Below are positions 23,697-38,600 of a stretch of 64,000 nucleotides of DNA, piece after piece. The translations under genes and the position numbers were made by a program. The notes beneath the pieces were generated by a model. It saw only the letters and a list, made by a program, of their open reading frames with translations. It did not search any database and had not been told where the DNA came from. The stretch's first letter is position 1. The number at the start of each line of letters is the position of its first letter. Source of the DNA: Phoenix dactylifera (lineage: Eukaryota; Streptophyta; Magnoliopsida; Arecales; Arecaceae); assembly GCF_009389715.1 (NCBI RefSeq), contig NC_052403.1, forward strand, positions 13,137,174-13,201,173, read 5' to 3'.

Positions 23697-26600
23697 CTAT
23701 GGTCCCTTTACATCTGATGTTGAGTTGGAGAAGCCATGGCTCGAGCGCTTTTTCTTGTGGGTCCTCCAGGTAACAATGTTTTCTTTCCAGCTGCTGGTAT
23801 CACCTTCACCTTCACCCTCATCTTCATCTTTGTTAGGCAGCACAAATCCAGTCTTGAATTTTTTGGTTGTTCTGCTCAACACATCATCACTGCCATCTTC
23901 ACTCATCGTAGACCTGCTTATGTTCCTTTGCTCAGACATACTCTGCCCGCCCGCATCATCAGAGGCAGATTCATATGCATCAGAGGGATGTTCCCTCCTC
24001 TTTCCTCTTGCAGCAATCTTGGACAAGTCTTCTCCATCCTCCACAGCCTTCATCCACTGGACATCACTAAGTAAATCAGCATAAATGACCTCTTTACGGC
24101 GTCTCTTCCCAGTGACCTGATTGCTCTTACTATCTAGGCCTTGGTTCCCTTTAGATTTGTGTTCACTAGTTTTAGGAAAGACCCAATCAGGCACCTCATT
24201 TTCCTCCATCAACCTTGACCTGTATCTCTCTCTTTGCCGTCTCTCTTCATCCATCTTCTCAAACAGCCAGAACTCCTCTTCAGTTCGGGCTGCAAGGCGG
24301 TTTATCTCTCTCTCGCTTGGCACATCTGTTCCAAGAGAATTTGTGCCTCTCCGCATGATCTCTTGCAACATTTCTCTCCTGTCTTGTGCTGCACGAGAAA
24401 ACAACAAAATATGATGTCAAACAGCTTCATGAATTGATTTGGTACGATCTATTAAACAACCAGAAATGATATAATAATTAGATGTCCCAGGATCATATAC
24501 AAATACTAACCAGTGGAGGTAGTATTGAATAATCCTGCCTGGATGACCTTTGCATCGATGCCCATCTTCTGCTTTGCACGTTCCAAGATTTCCTCTTCAA
24601 TCGATCCAACGCTAACCAACACAAAGACACGAACTTCCTTCTTTTGCCCAATACGATGGGCACGATCCTCTGCCTGTTGGTCCATTTGAGGGTTCCAATC
24701 ACTGTCAAAGATGATCACAGTATCTGCAGTCTGCAAGTTTAATCCAAGACCACCAGCTCGAGTGCTCAAGAGAAACATGAAGTAGGGAGAGTCAGGTGCA
24801 TTGAACTGTCTGAGTAATGTCCCTCGTTCTTCAGTCTTGGTTGACCCGTCAAGCCTAAGGTACTTAAAATCATATAGTTGCAAGTAGATCTCTAGAATAT
24901 CAATTAGACGTGTCATCTGGGAGAAAAGCAGAACTCTGTGACCAGTTCTCTGCAGTTTTGGAAGCAAGCGATCAAGCAATTCAAACTTTCCTGATGCTCT
25001 AACAATTTGATCCTTTTGCCACATGTTATATTCTGGTACAAACAGGAATGGATGATTGCAACACTTCCTGAGCTGCATCGACAAATTCTGAAGGCTCTTT
25101 GATTTTATGCCTGCATATAATAATGCTTCCGCATCAGCACTAGATAATACTTCTTGTACAAAATAAAAACTTAAATCTTTTGTATAAACAACATATACAA
25201 GAATAACTGCAATAGACAGAAAAACATGGGTTTCATATGAAGGAGACGATGAACAACAGCGGAAGAGTATGTCTTGTTTCTATATTTACACATATTTTGT
25301 TCTGGATGAACATTGTATTCACTGCCAAAGAGAGGACACAAACAGAACCTTCTGTTATATGAAACTCTGCACTCACAAATACAGGCAACTCTATATCACC
25401 TTTTACAAATCACACTCAGGGAATATTACTCGAAAAAGAAATACAGATAGCACTTCAGGCATAAGTCTAACTTAAATTAGTTTATATGTATATGTTGAAA
25501 TTTATCTTGGAAGATTTATTGCCCATGCTACTCTATATTTAAGTCAGTTTCAATTTATTTCGATATTTTTTTTCCACTTTTTTTCTTCAAATCAAAAAAT
25601 TCCTATTTTTTTAACTATATTTAGCCGATAATTGTGAAAATAAAATATGCTAAGGGCCTGAAATCTTGACAAAGATGCTATAACTATTAGAGCCCACTCT
25701 CTCACCTAACTATTGGTCAATCCATGTTAATCTGTAATCAACACAGATGAGAAATTGAATAACTATAGATGATTTTCCCTACAGTCAAAACACTTTGTTG
25801 CTTCAATGCGATAAGGTCACTCATCTGAAAGAAAGAAAGATAGAGAACAAAAAGAATAAAAGCAAAAAAGGAACAACATCAAGGCAATTTGTCATCCATT
25901 CCCTGGTGAAAGCATGAGATCATGAGCCCCGTCAAAACATGAGAAGGAAGTTATGCCATATGGTGCCAAAGAGTGATCCAAATTCTCATTAATTTCCGAG
26001 CAGTATACAAGCAAAAGGCATCCCTAGATAAAGATGACCTTTACAATGTCCCTATGGAGTCCATAAGAGGTGAAATGAGGAATACTTTAACACCATCTCT
26101 TTGTTAATGAAGTGGCCAGATTCCCAAAAGAGCTATCTTTAAAGCGGAGATGTATCAACAACGGAGGGGTCATTAAGATAATAAAGGGTTCGCCAAATTT
26201 CAAACAATGATAAAAAGATTCAACTTAGGCACCACACAAGTCCAGAATAAAAGTATGCTTCCTTGTGCCTTACGAGGTCCAAATGATAATACTCTTCCTC
26301 AAACCATAACAAGTTATCAAAGAGAGCAACTTTGGTTGTCAACCCTATTATAACTACTCCCCTTGCAAGGAACTATAAAAGATATATTTTGACAGAATAA
26401 AAGTATGCTTCCCTGTACCTTACGGGTTACAAATGATAATATTCTTCCTCAACCCAGAACAAGCTATCAAAGAGAGCATCTTTGGTTGTCAACAATATTA
26501 TGACTACTCCCCTTGCAAGGAACTATAAAAGATATATTTTGACAGAGAGCTAAAATATAGTCAACTAAACCAAAAAATCTATGTTGTCAAAGCCAGTCAG

Positions 26601-29600
26601 GAGCACGAAGGAAATGGGTGGATTGTGGAGGTTTGATGCAATGTTGACAACCAGTTGCAAAAAACAAGTCAAACTACGAGTAGTACAATGAAGATTTGAG
26701 AACTCCAATAAGAAGGGTAGTTTTATTTTACCCAAAAAAGGGGTACTTTAATTCTTGTTGAAGGGTGTAGAAGGTAGGGCTGCAAATGAGCAAGTCAACC
26801 TATGACAAGACCTAGTGCCGACCCGATTAGACCCAATCCAATCTGTTTTGAATGACCCATGGGCAGGATTGGGGCTAAAAAATGGAACCTCTGCAAACCG
26901 GGGCCAGGTCTAGTTTTGTAATTTCTAAACCGACCCAGCATGACTTGTATATCCTCCAAATCTAACTCAGGCCGACAAAAATATGCTCAACCCAATCATT
27001 ATGCTTAAAGTGAATGCTCAAAGACAAATTGCTAGAACAAAATTTCTTGTAAGATAATATTCTACCATCTTATGAATGCTTAAAGTGAAGAATAGATGGA
27101 GAGCATAGTCGGTGAAACCGTCCCGAACCGTCCGGTTTGAGGCGTCTCAAGCTGTACCGGCGGCGGACCGAGACGGTTCCGGCAACGAAAACAAGAACCG
27201 GCAAAGGAGGGGGAGAAGGAGACGAAAAAAGAGGAAAAGAGAGAGCGAGAGCGGGGGAGGGAGGGAGAGGGAGAGGGAGAGGGAGAGAGAGGAAGAGAGA
27301 AAAATGTGGAGGCCAACCGACGGAGGCCGGGGAGCCGCCGCGCGGAGGCGGAGGCTGGGGAGCCCCTGTTTCAAACGAAACAGGGGACCGGAGGCAGAGC
27401 CCCTTCTCCACTTCCTTCGTGCGGCGGCCGAAGGCTCTCCGGCGATCTCATCCTCTCTCTTTTTCTCTCTCCCATTCTTCCTTTCACCCGCCTCTTCTAC
27501 CGTGTCGTTACAGGCCCGACATGGCACGGGGCTGTACTGACTCGTGCCGCTGGACAACCAGTTCGGGGACCAGTACTGGCATAACAGTCCTTGATGGCGA
27601 TACTCTTTTAGGTCTACCCCTGATGTCACTGGAAGCTTTTCCAAATCCTTTCACACTAATCCCACCCTTATTAGTTTAGGGATCCCCTGCCTCTAGCTAG
27701 CATGAAACAGAAATTTAAGCACCTCTCCATACCAAGGCCTACTAAAATCTTGATGAATATGTGCAAAGCATCTCAATTAGTTCTCTACCGCTTCCCATAT
27801 TCGGACGCTATGAACCCAAGACTCTAATAAATTCTTTCCTACCTCTGTCCTTCCTAGTTATTACCAAACAATCTCAACATTTCCATCTATGTTCATCTGT
27901 TGCTTAGATGATTGTTTATTTCCTAACATATGAACCACACATTGCAGGCCTTATCAAAATTTCCCGTCATCAAGAAATTCATCAATTACATTATACTCTA
28001 GAAGAACCACTACATTTCATCCACCTAGCCCTAATTCTAATAGATACATCTTCATTTATCACTCGATTCTTTTGTATAAAAGATGAGAAAATTGAACCAG
28101 TCACACCATCACATCTCCCATCCAACAATCTTGACTCAGGAGTTATTATCATTTCAATTGAAAGTTTGAAACAGCACATTCCATGCACTCTTTCTACTAA
28201 TTCTTGATATCCCCTTTAAGGCTTTCCTCCATAAATTCCAATTTGATCTTAATTCAATATTTTGTTGGCTTGAAATGACACATAAACAGTGCAATTTTTT
28301 CGAATATTAGCAGATAGCTCATTTATTACCAGTGTAAAGAAACGGACAAAATGATTTCAAGAAAGTAAAACAAAGACAACATTCACCAGTTTAACATACC
28401 AGATTCCAGACCAACACGTCCTATGTCAGTGACCTGTTGATAATAAGCTTTCTGCCAAGCAGACAAATCACATTTTAGTATGACTTGTGTTTTCCCTGGA
28501 AGATATTTCTCCACCTCATCCTTCTTTCTTCTCAACAAAAATGGTCTGATAACCTGAAAATTAGAGAATATCATCACTAAAAGTGGCATCATTAAATTAA
28601 AATATAAACAGATAGCAGTGCAAGTATTAGTAATCACTTGATGCAAACGACGAATAATTAATAGCTCTTCCTCATCTGTAAGAGATACTTCACATCGATC
28701 TGCAAAGGGTGCATTAAACCAATCTTCGAAGTTCTGTACCGAATTAAAAATGCTGGGTAGAAGAAAATTAAGCAGTGCCCACAACTCTTGCAGACTATTC
28801 TGTATCGGGGTACCAGTCAATAGTAGCCTACGTCGAATACGATAACTGCATCCACAATAAGAAATTTTTATCAGAAAAAAGGAACATTCATAAAATTTAA
28901 CATTATAATCCAATCATATATTAAAACTGGAAGGAACAGACTGAAAAGGCTACAAATAGATCCATACAACATGAAAGCAACAAGGCTCCTTTCAAAGTAG
29001 TAAAGTCGTAGGTACATGTGTAGATTATAGGGATAGGAACCATTCATGAGGATGGTCTGCTGAATTATTCCACATCAGATATATCCTAGGGAAATCTCTC
29101 AGATATATAAAAATATTTTAGCATGTTTATCATACATGTATGGTCTAACATTTCAGTTATTAAACAATGACTGACAGTAATAATGGGAATATGGAATTCT
29201 AATGTTTAAGCAAGCAATGATCATGTAGTGATAGCTGATAAGCCCAAACAGAGCCAATAACATGGAACATCATCGGTTAACTTAAAAAACAAGACGAACC
29301 CGTTTATTTTTTACATTCACTCACATAATAAGTTCTTAAAAGAACAGAGTTCAGAAGTTTATATCAGTCACATTTCCCGTGAGAACAAAATAAGCCAGTG
29401 AATGTTCATATAAAGTGAAAATAATTGGAAAATCAAAATAAATAATGTATAGTCAAGAAGAAGAAGAAACAACTTTCAGTCAACGAACAGGCAAATTTAA
29501 AGAATGACTTTCAGTAGGAGAATAAGGCCTAATGGAAGTCAGAATGGTAACTTGCACTTAATATGGAGTACAAACAGTATTTTGTATGGCATATGTACGA

Positions 29601-32600
29601 CAATTCACTTTCATAAAACTAAGAACATAAGACTCATCCAGTATAAATTATGATGACGATATCTTGATTTCACTGTTTGAGTACAAAATTCTTGTTTGCC
29701 ATTTGCAAAGTTTTTCTAATATTTGTTTACTCGTTTTTTCTCCGTTTTGTATTGGGGTCAAGCTTTTAATAACAGCAATATAACCAGACAATGGACGCCC
29801 TCCTAAACTGTCATATATCTTTATAACCGAAATAAAGACCATTATTTGCCAGTTCAATCATTTACTCTGTAAATTTGCAAATAATATAATTACTCTCATA
29901 ATGGCTGCTATTTGCCATTATAATAGGAAATAATGCATTGTAATGGAAATTTGCTGTTATATGCTCAAAACACTGCCCGTAAAATAATAAGATATTTTTC
30001 AGCTGGCATAGAAAACTGAACATTAAAATGTTTTTATTTATACAAATAGCAACAATGCCAAACAATGGTGGTTGTTCCATTCATATATTGGCTGTTAAAC
30101 TAGGAATGCAAATTGGCTGGACGACGGTCCAACTTTTACACTGTTTGAGCCTGGTCTTTGGGCTTTTCCGATTGAAAATTTTGCATACCCTCAGTCCAGG
30201 CCTAGCCCATTTCCATCCCTACTTGTGACTTGTAGACAATGTTATGTGTCAGTTAGATTCCCGCATACAAAATGTAAAAGGAGACCTCCTGAACTTTTAT
30301 ATTGCCATTATCACTATAAAATCTTAGATTGTTGTTATAACATTATAATGTCTGTTATATTTTCATTGTAACATAATAAACTGTTGTTTAGCTTGGCTTC
30401 AGCCTAGATGTTTCCAAAGTACTCTTGCAGAAATAGGAGCCCAAACTGATATATCAATACGCAGCTTGTGATAAACTCAAAAAAAGATGCTTTTTGACAA
30501 GTAACCTCAACAGGCAATCACTTCTCTAAAATGCCAATTAGCCTGAACAATGCAGATATAGAAATTCAGGCATTTCTTTTTGACCTCAATCACTTCATTA
30601 AGCTGTATTATACAAATCCAACCAGCATCTTCCAGGAAACTCAGTGTTTATTGAACAAATTCTAGGAGTATTTTATATTATTGAATCAAAAGCTTGCGTC
30701 ATCTTTTATTTATATATATAACTAACAGGTGGAAAACATCTGTAGATTTCTAAATTTCTATTTGGTCAATTCCTAGTTATGCTTTTTTATTGTTTAAGTA
30801 GTTACGCATTTTAAAATGTCGGTTACAAGATTGAATATATATTATTTACACCACAAAAAAAGATAAATCAGATTAAATAAAAATAATAGTTACAAGATTG
30901 AATCAAATATCCAAACCTTAAAAAAATACATAGAATCGAAAAGTAGCATACCCTGAAACAAGTGTCTTGGCAAGAGCACACTCATGGTTTTTCAGACGGT
31001 GTCCTTCATCAACAATCATGTAATACCAGTGAATTTTCTTCAAAAAAGCTTTATCTCTCATTATCAGATCATAGTGTGTGATCATCACGTTAAATTTTCC
31101 TTCTCCTGAGTACTCCTCCCTCATTGCCTTCCTTTCATCTAGGCGCCCATCATATAGAACCGTCACAATACTAACTCACATAGGAGAAGCAGGATGTTAA
31201 AACAAGAAAAAAAAGGTACCAGTGTTAAAACAAGTGGTGCATCAAAATCTTATTTTCCATCTTTGAATATAAAGTATGTACCTCGGTGCCCAAGTTGAAA
31301 ATTCATTAATCCAATTTGGCAGTACTGCCTTTGGAGCAACAATCAAGTGAGGTCCAGTTACACCCTTGTTTTCCACTAAATATGCAATTAACGCTATGGT
31401 CTGAATTGTCTTTCCTAGACCCATTTCATCAGCCAGTATACCATTTAAGTTGTTGTTAAACAAGGAAAGCATCCATTGAAGTCCTTCTAATTGGTAAGGT
31501 CTTAGTTCCCCACCCTGAAGCATTGATGGCTGCTCTGTGACCTACAAAATTCAGAAAGTCATTACTTGGATCATCTGTTCGGTATAGGGCAATACATATA
31601 AAATGATAGAGATGGTGTATAATTACTAAAAGAAGAAAGGAATAGGAAAAATAATAAACAAATTTTTAAGCTGCATGGAGTCAAATCTAAAGAAGAAACA
31701 TTTAGACAAGCACTACTCAAACTTATCAAAGAAGCAGTACAAAAAAAAAGGAAAAAACTAAAGGCAGGAAATGATGGTAGTTATGCTGAAAATAAGAGCT
31801 GGATCTGAAACAATATGAATACAATATACAATAACCACCAGAAAGAAAGCATCTTGTTAATATTTCACACTAACAGGAAAAGTAACCCCGGAAAGTTATA
31901 GTACTCATGCATGCCCAAAAGTAAAAGAATAACAAATATATATTGGCAATATCATCATTAGTTGTAAGAAAATAAAATTTATAGGTTGTCAAAACAAGGC
32001 TCTGCAACTTAACCAAGAAATTCTGATGGAGATCAAAGCCTCCTTTGTTTAGTTCTTCTTCTTTGTAACATAATAAAATATCTCTTAAAAGGTAAGAAAA
32101 TTTTGAAACAGTCAAAATAATTGTCTGAAAGAAAAAACAAGATTTAGTAATTTGTACCAGGTAGCCATATCTGACAAGGATTAATAAAACTCTTTCTTTG
32201 ACCTCAAGAAAGGTTGTTTAGGATATTGTCCAGAATTCCTCTAACATCTTAAGCTATTGCATGACTATCCAGATTATTTCCAAAAGTAAAAATAACAGGT
32301 CCCTTTTACTTCCTTCCGCTAATATGCACGAGGGGATGAAACTATAATAGTAGCATGCTGCCTTACAATAAATATAATATAGGATAATCTTGATACTTTG
32401 TACTATATTTAACTCCGCATTACTCACTACATTTTCCAAATTGTTCTGTGACTTTCTTGCCAAGTAGAAGAAAGTACAGACTCTAGAAAGTCGCTATCTG
32501 AATTCTTCTCAGGCATTAATTAATAACAAAGATAATTTCTAAGAAGCCTCTCTGCTGCAAATGATCCATTCTGAAAATTCCAACCATTCAATTTTTCATA

Positions 32601-35600
32601 TGGTACTCCTAAAAGTATATTGTGTACATATTGGAATACCAAATTTCAGTGACACAAGGAATACGTAAATGCTGAGGTTACCATCGACCATGGCCTACTT
32701 ACTGGTTCTCAACCTCAAATGAATAAACACGTGTCATGTTTAAACAATCAGAATCCTTGACCCATAAATTTCCAAGTTTGCCCATTATGCAAGAAAAAGT
32801 CATAACATTTTGAATCTATTTTATTACCGAAGCATTTCCTTTAGTGTTTTCTCATAATTTAGCTCATATTAGAGTTAGGCATGTGCAATGTACGTGATAT
32901 GGAGACAAACAAACCCCAAGCAGGGCCTTGCACACCACTCAGGAGTTTGTTTTTAATAATATAGCTCATATATAACTGTATATGACAACCAAATCCATAG
33001 CTAAATTCCTAAATTTTCCAAAAGGACAGTTCTCACCCCTGAATTCCCTCATAGAATCAGCATCTAGGTTATCTACAATATAGATTGATCAATATAAACA
33101 TTCAAAAAAAATGACCATTTCAGAACTCAAACTATCCAACCATTATGAATGATTGCTAAATCATGATAAAATGTAGCGGTACAATCCCGACAAATTTTTA
33201 CAGATTTTCTTATCAACAAAGAAATTGACATTAATCTACAAATAACCATTTGTATTTATCTTATTTAAAAAAAAACATTATGTTAAGCCCCAACATTTCC
33301 TTTCTATAATATCCTGGTTCCAGTCTAGTCCTGGAGGATGTTCATGCCACAATTTATCTGCTTTCTCTAATGAGCAATCATAGGCATATACATAACACCT
33401 TGACATGAAGAATCCAACTGGTCAAATATCAGGAAAGACAGAGAAGGGAAAGAAAAAAAGATGGACAGTTTTTGTATAGTGAGAATAAAGAAAGGTAGAA
33501 ATCGGGAGCGCTAGTGAAAGTTAACAACTTGCAACACTAAAAGATAAGTGAATAGGTATCCTTAAGGTTGTCCAAACACATCTATCAAGGCCAAGAAGCA
33601 GCCCATTAAGGTTTAGAGCTCAGACTTGTGTACTGGACTATAAACAACAAGAAAATTGATACATCTAAATAACAGTGAGAAGGAAAACAAAGAAGCCTAT
33701 CTTGAGTGAGAAAGAACAAATTGAGAGAACCCATAATGTTAAGCTCAAATATAAGGTAGAAAAAATTGCTTCTTATCATTATGCCATGTAGTTAATACCT
33801 TGCCAATACAAAACAATGGTTACAATTTCAGACTGGAAATTTAGAAATGTCAATTTGCAATTAACAATATTGGGACAGAAACAGCATCAAAATGATCTTT
33901 TTCCAAGAATGTTTAAATTTCACTGACATTGTACTTTGCACCAAAACAACAAAAACAAACGTAATCCATCAATTCTTGGATATACATTTAACTCCCACTG
34001 GTGATTTGAAACTTGAGTTTATTTATTAAAAAACAGCACTAATCACTATATAGAGAGTATAGAGAGAGCTTAAACTTTTGGACATGGGTTTAAATTTATA
34101 TTAGATCCTACAGAAACCAATTGAAAGTACTCATACTGCTAGAAGTGCCAAAAATAAAGATAGCACTTATTTTCTTTTCTTTTCTTTTTTTTTTTTTCTT
34201 TTTTTTTTTGGGGGGGGGGGGGGGGGGAGCACTTACCTTTTCCTGAATTGAATGGACAGCAGAATTATACTGTCGTTGTCCTTCAAGCAAATCATTAGCC
34301 TTCACATTTGGACCAGAATCTCCATTAACAACTTCTGTATCATCATCTAAAGGCAACTCGCCTGGAGTTTCGCTCTTTGAGATCTGCAAAGGATCATCAG
34401 ACTCAGAGCTTTTACGAGCTTCAAGCCCATCCAAATGCTCTGCATCCTTTTGCCGCTGAACGGCAGCTCCAAGACCAACAAGAAGGTCATTTGTTTTCCC
34501 AAGGAGCATTGTTAAGCGTTCATTCTTGCTCTCTTCTACCATGCGCATATATGCTTCTTGATCATCTGCTTTTAGTGCCTGGAACCTCAATTTTTCTGCA
34601 CGTGTAGCACGCTGCCTTTGCCTTGCATGCCATGCCTAAATTGCAAAAATCCCAATTAAATCTTTCCACAATTTGACTTACAAAAGAAAATCTTAATAGT
34701 CAAAGTGTTTGAAAGCAACAATAGTTTCTTGGGGAACTTAAAATTTCTTTAAAATAAAAGCAAAGATGTTAGGTCATTAGAGGCATAAAACAGATCAAGC
34801 TAATATGCCCCCTTTTAAACCAACACACGTCATAATACTGACATACACTCAAAAATTTTGCAGTGATTCATGGCTTTGCCATATCAGACTTGTTAACAGA
34901 ACAGTAGATGAGTTTCTTAAGTCACAAATAACAGTCTGATGGAACAAAACAATTAAAACGCATCAAAAAAATAAATGCAATCACACCTGAACTCCATCGT
35001 TTCTTTGTTTACGTCGTTTCAGAGCAGCTTGTGCTTGCAACTGAAATTCACGAGCAGCATTAAGAATTTCTGCAAAGAATTTCCTCTTCCTGGTCTCTAC
35101 TCGGTTCTTTTCCTCCTCTTCTAATCTTGACAACCTCTGCCATGAGGAACATTGCAACAAAAAAGTTGTAGTTTTTCTTTCAAATAAAACAGCTGATAGC
35201 AGAATTCTAGGATAGTACAAGAGAAAATGGCAACAAATAACCTCTGCATCTCTTTTTTTCCGCTGATGATCGTCAGCTTCCATTGCAAAAGCATCTCCAA
35301 TACCATACATGTTACAGGGATATCGCAGTCGCATCATTCCCCAGTCAAACAATTGTTTGTCAGGATATGCACATTTCTCATGTAACCAGTACTCTGCACT
35401 CACGTCAGATCGCACCTTCCTCTGTAATTCTAATAACTGGAGGGGAAAGAAAAGATAGTCATAAGGAAAACTCCAGTCATTTTCTAAGTGCAAAAGAAGA
35501 AAAAAGATTCAGGTACATCAGAGGTAATCAAACTCCTCATCACAAGTTTCAGCAAGAAGGTTTTACTAACAACCTACGTGCTAAAGTCTCAAACAATTAC

Positions 35601-38600
35601 AACATGGGGTATCGAGACCACATTTGTGCCAAGGTTTCAAGTGCCAGGCCTTCCAATACCAGCACTGACCCTAGGTCAGCACAGCACTCATTGATCTTTT
35701 TTTTCTAAATTTTAAACTATAAAAAAAGGCTTGCTTAAATCTTTCCCCTTTTTTTATTTTGAAACTTCCTTCTGATGAGGAATGGTAAGTGATGTGCCAT
35801 GTAGCACCAGCCACTGATTAGCATTCACATGCCAGTAGCACTTAAATAATTAACTTGGGCCCCATATAAATCAACTACCATACTGTTTCATGTGATAGAT
35901 AGTGTCACGGCTTCACCAAAACAATGCAAACCTACGTATTAAGATTACATGGTCTCACTACATACTGACCCAGTATGAGACTTTGTACTATCATGCATAA
36001 GCCAAATATATGCTACAATTAAAAGCAACATATGTTGGTCGATTAATATTATTTTAGAATCAAACAACTTTTTTTTTAACTTATGCTTCTCCAATGTTTG
36101 CTTTTATTAATAATTGTTGATTTTAATGTCAATATTTTGTTTGTAGTTGTAAAAATGTGTTCTTCAATGATGTTCTAGAGAAAAGGCAATTCATATATAA
36201 CAGAACTAATTCTACAAGTTAATTTTAGAATATTTGAGTATAAAGTGAGATTTTAATTATGTTTGTTAATCACTTCCAAATTTGGGTAAAGCATATCTAC
36301 ATTAGAGTATCCATCAAGGTCAGAGAAACTGTCCTGAATCGGGCGGTTCCGGCCGATTTGAGCCATACCGGTGGCTCACCAATATGGTTCCGGCAACAGA
36401 AACGAGACTTGTTGCCGAAGCCGGAGAAGAAGAAGGAAAGAAAGACAGAGCGAGCGAGGGAGGGAGAGGGAGAGGTGGCGGGGGGCGGCGGAGGGCCACG
36501 GAGGGCTGGCGGTGGCCGCGGAGGGCGAGGTTGCAGCTGGTTCTCCTGTTTTGAACAAAACAAGGGTCCGGCTGCGGTTAAAAAATTTCATAATGTTTAA
36601 GTAAAGCGATTTGCCGACTTCACTTAAAAATTCCGAAATTTTTTAGCCGCAGCCAGACCCCAGTTTCGTTCGAAATAGGAGAACCAACCACGGCCTCGCC
36701 CCCTGCAGCCACCGCCAGCCCTCCACTGGCGTCCGCCACTCTCCACCAGCCTCTCTCCCTCTCTCCTCCTTCTCTCTCTCTTTTTCTCTCTCTTACAATA
36801 CCGATAATCTCTCTCGGTACAGGCCCAGTACAGCCCATACCGAGTCGTCCCGCCGGAGAACCGGTACAGTGCCCGATACCGGTTCCTCCGACCTTGGTAT
36901 CCATTGATTGGTCTACAAAATTTTGAATGATTTTCTATGTAATGTGTTTCAAGCATGACCCAAGTGTATGGTACACTGTGGATGTAATTTGAGATTTGAC
37001 CCTAGTGCATATAATTTGCCGACCATTGACCCATACATGCATGATGCAAGATAATCAAAACCTAGCATGCCAATGATCTTTGGCATAAAACGGACTATCC
37101 ACTTTGGGAGGTATTTATCGACTTAATATCCGTCTTTACTTTATTAGCATATAAATTAAAATGCTAGAATATAAGTATTACTTAATAATACAAAACATAA
37201 AAATTAGTATCTCATAGAGGAAAACATATGGAAAACATAACATTTGAAAATTCTTCCCTTAGTCATCTGAACTTTAATCATTTGTGTTTTAGTATTTATC
37301 GTGAGGTTATTTCTTTTTCCAGTGAGGTAGATATAACAACACATACCAGAGAATTATATAACGCATGATAGTTATAACCAAAACTATCCAGCCCTATTCC
37401 AACACTCTGGGTTCTGCTTCATGAATAAATCTTAAGCAATCATTCATATTATTGATTCCATGCAGTGCTCCAAGCTTTCAAAATCAATTATACATTATAT
37501 TTTTTTTAATGTGTTTATAAATATCAACATATGTTTTTATCTTTAAAGTTTCATAACATGTTTATACATGTTTACTAAATTATCTTAAATAGTCAATCTG
37601 TTTATCTAAGGCCTCATCAAAGAATTATCCATATTGAATGACATTTCAACATCAGAGCTGTATTTTGAAGCTTCAAAACATGTATATTCATCTCTGTAAA
37701 GATACCCTAGAAATGTAGAGTGATAGAGAACATTTTAAGGAAAAAGAAGGTTCCCTTAGCACATATGGTATATCGAATTTATCCATTCATAAAATTTGCA
37801 GGCCTCTTGTGCCGTGTTTGATGTATCAAAAACACAAGACATGCATACCATACAAGACAAACAAAGTGATATTTGATACGTAGGTTCATGATGACCAACA
37901 TCATATGGTACCAATGCAGATAGATCAATAAGATATACAGATGCATGGGTCAATAAAAGTTGTCGGCAAATAGTAACTTTTAAGCCTTACCAAATTAATC
38001 CAAGCTCATTTTTTTTGTTTGATTGAGTTTCAAGATGACCTTGAGATTATTTATGCCATTTTTTCATACCAATAGGAAAAAGGTTGAATCAAATTGATTT
38101 TTAAGTCGAAAAAACTTTCATTCAAGGATCAAGAAATAAAACAAATAGGCAAGGTTTGCTTTGGCTTTGTATGTTTCTTTAGTAGAATGCAATGATATTT
38201 CTTGAATTTCAATTGTTCAAACTAGTCAAATATTATAAATCCTTGGACTTGTAGAAAATCTGGAATATACAGATCAGCATATAAAGATTAAAGAATAGGG
38301 AGTCAAAAAAAAATCATAAGATCAAAATAAACCGATCCAAAATTGTTGCAAGTTTGACATGTTATAAGAATGCATTAACATACCAATCCCATGGACTAGC
38401 CTATCATGTAAAATTTATTTTCGCTATCTTTTGTAATATTTTAGTGACCAACAGGAAATAATAGTTTCTTAAGTGTTTATATTTCAAAAATACAATTATA
38501 GCTTTTAATAAACAAGTGTATCAATTCACATACAAATTTTCAGTTTCCTGTTAATCTCATCACTAGATAAATGGATAACATGTTTTATTCAGTTCAAAAG

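Larger units (their letters stand above)
25111..28399 (-). other. Intron 10 of the SNF2 gene (3.3 kb)
   Basis: It carries a 150-bp tandem duplication, a GGGTC/GACCC-rich hAT-like remnant at 26775-26995, and a GC-rich foldback element at 27108-27590. The rest is AT-rich with nothing recognised. Confidence 0.8.

Noticed and set aside
23725..24084. Long plus-strand open frames opposite the last SNF2 exon
   Set aside because: They are antisense shadows of the coding exon; the minus strand carries the conserved SnAC-like segment and closes in phase with exon 11.
27112..27679. Several long frames on both strands
   Set aside because: They follow the GA/CT- and GGC-rich composition of the foldback element; no protein motif is present.
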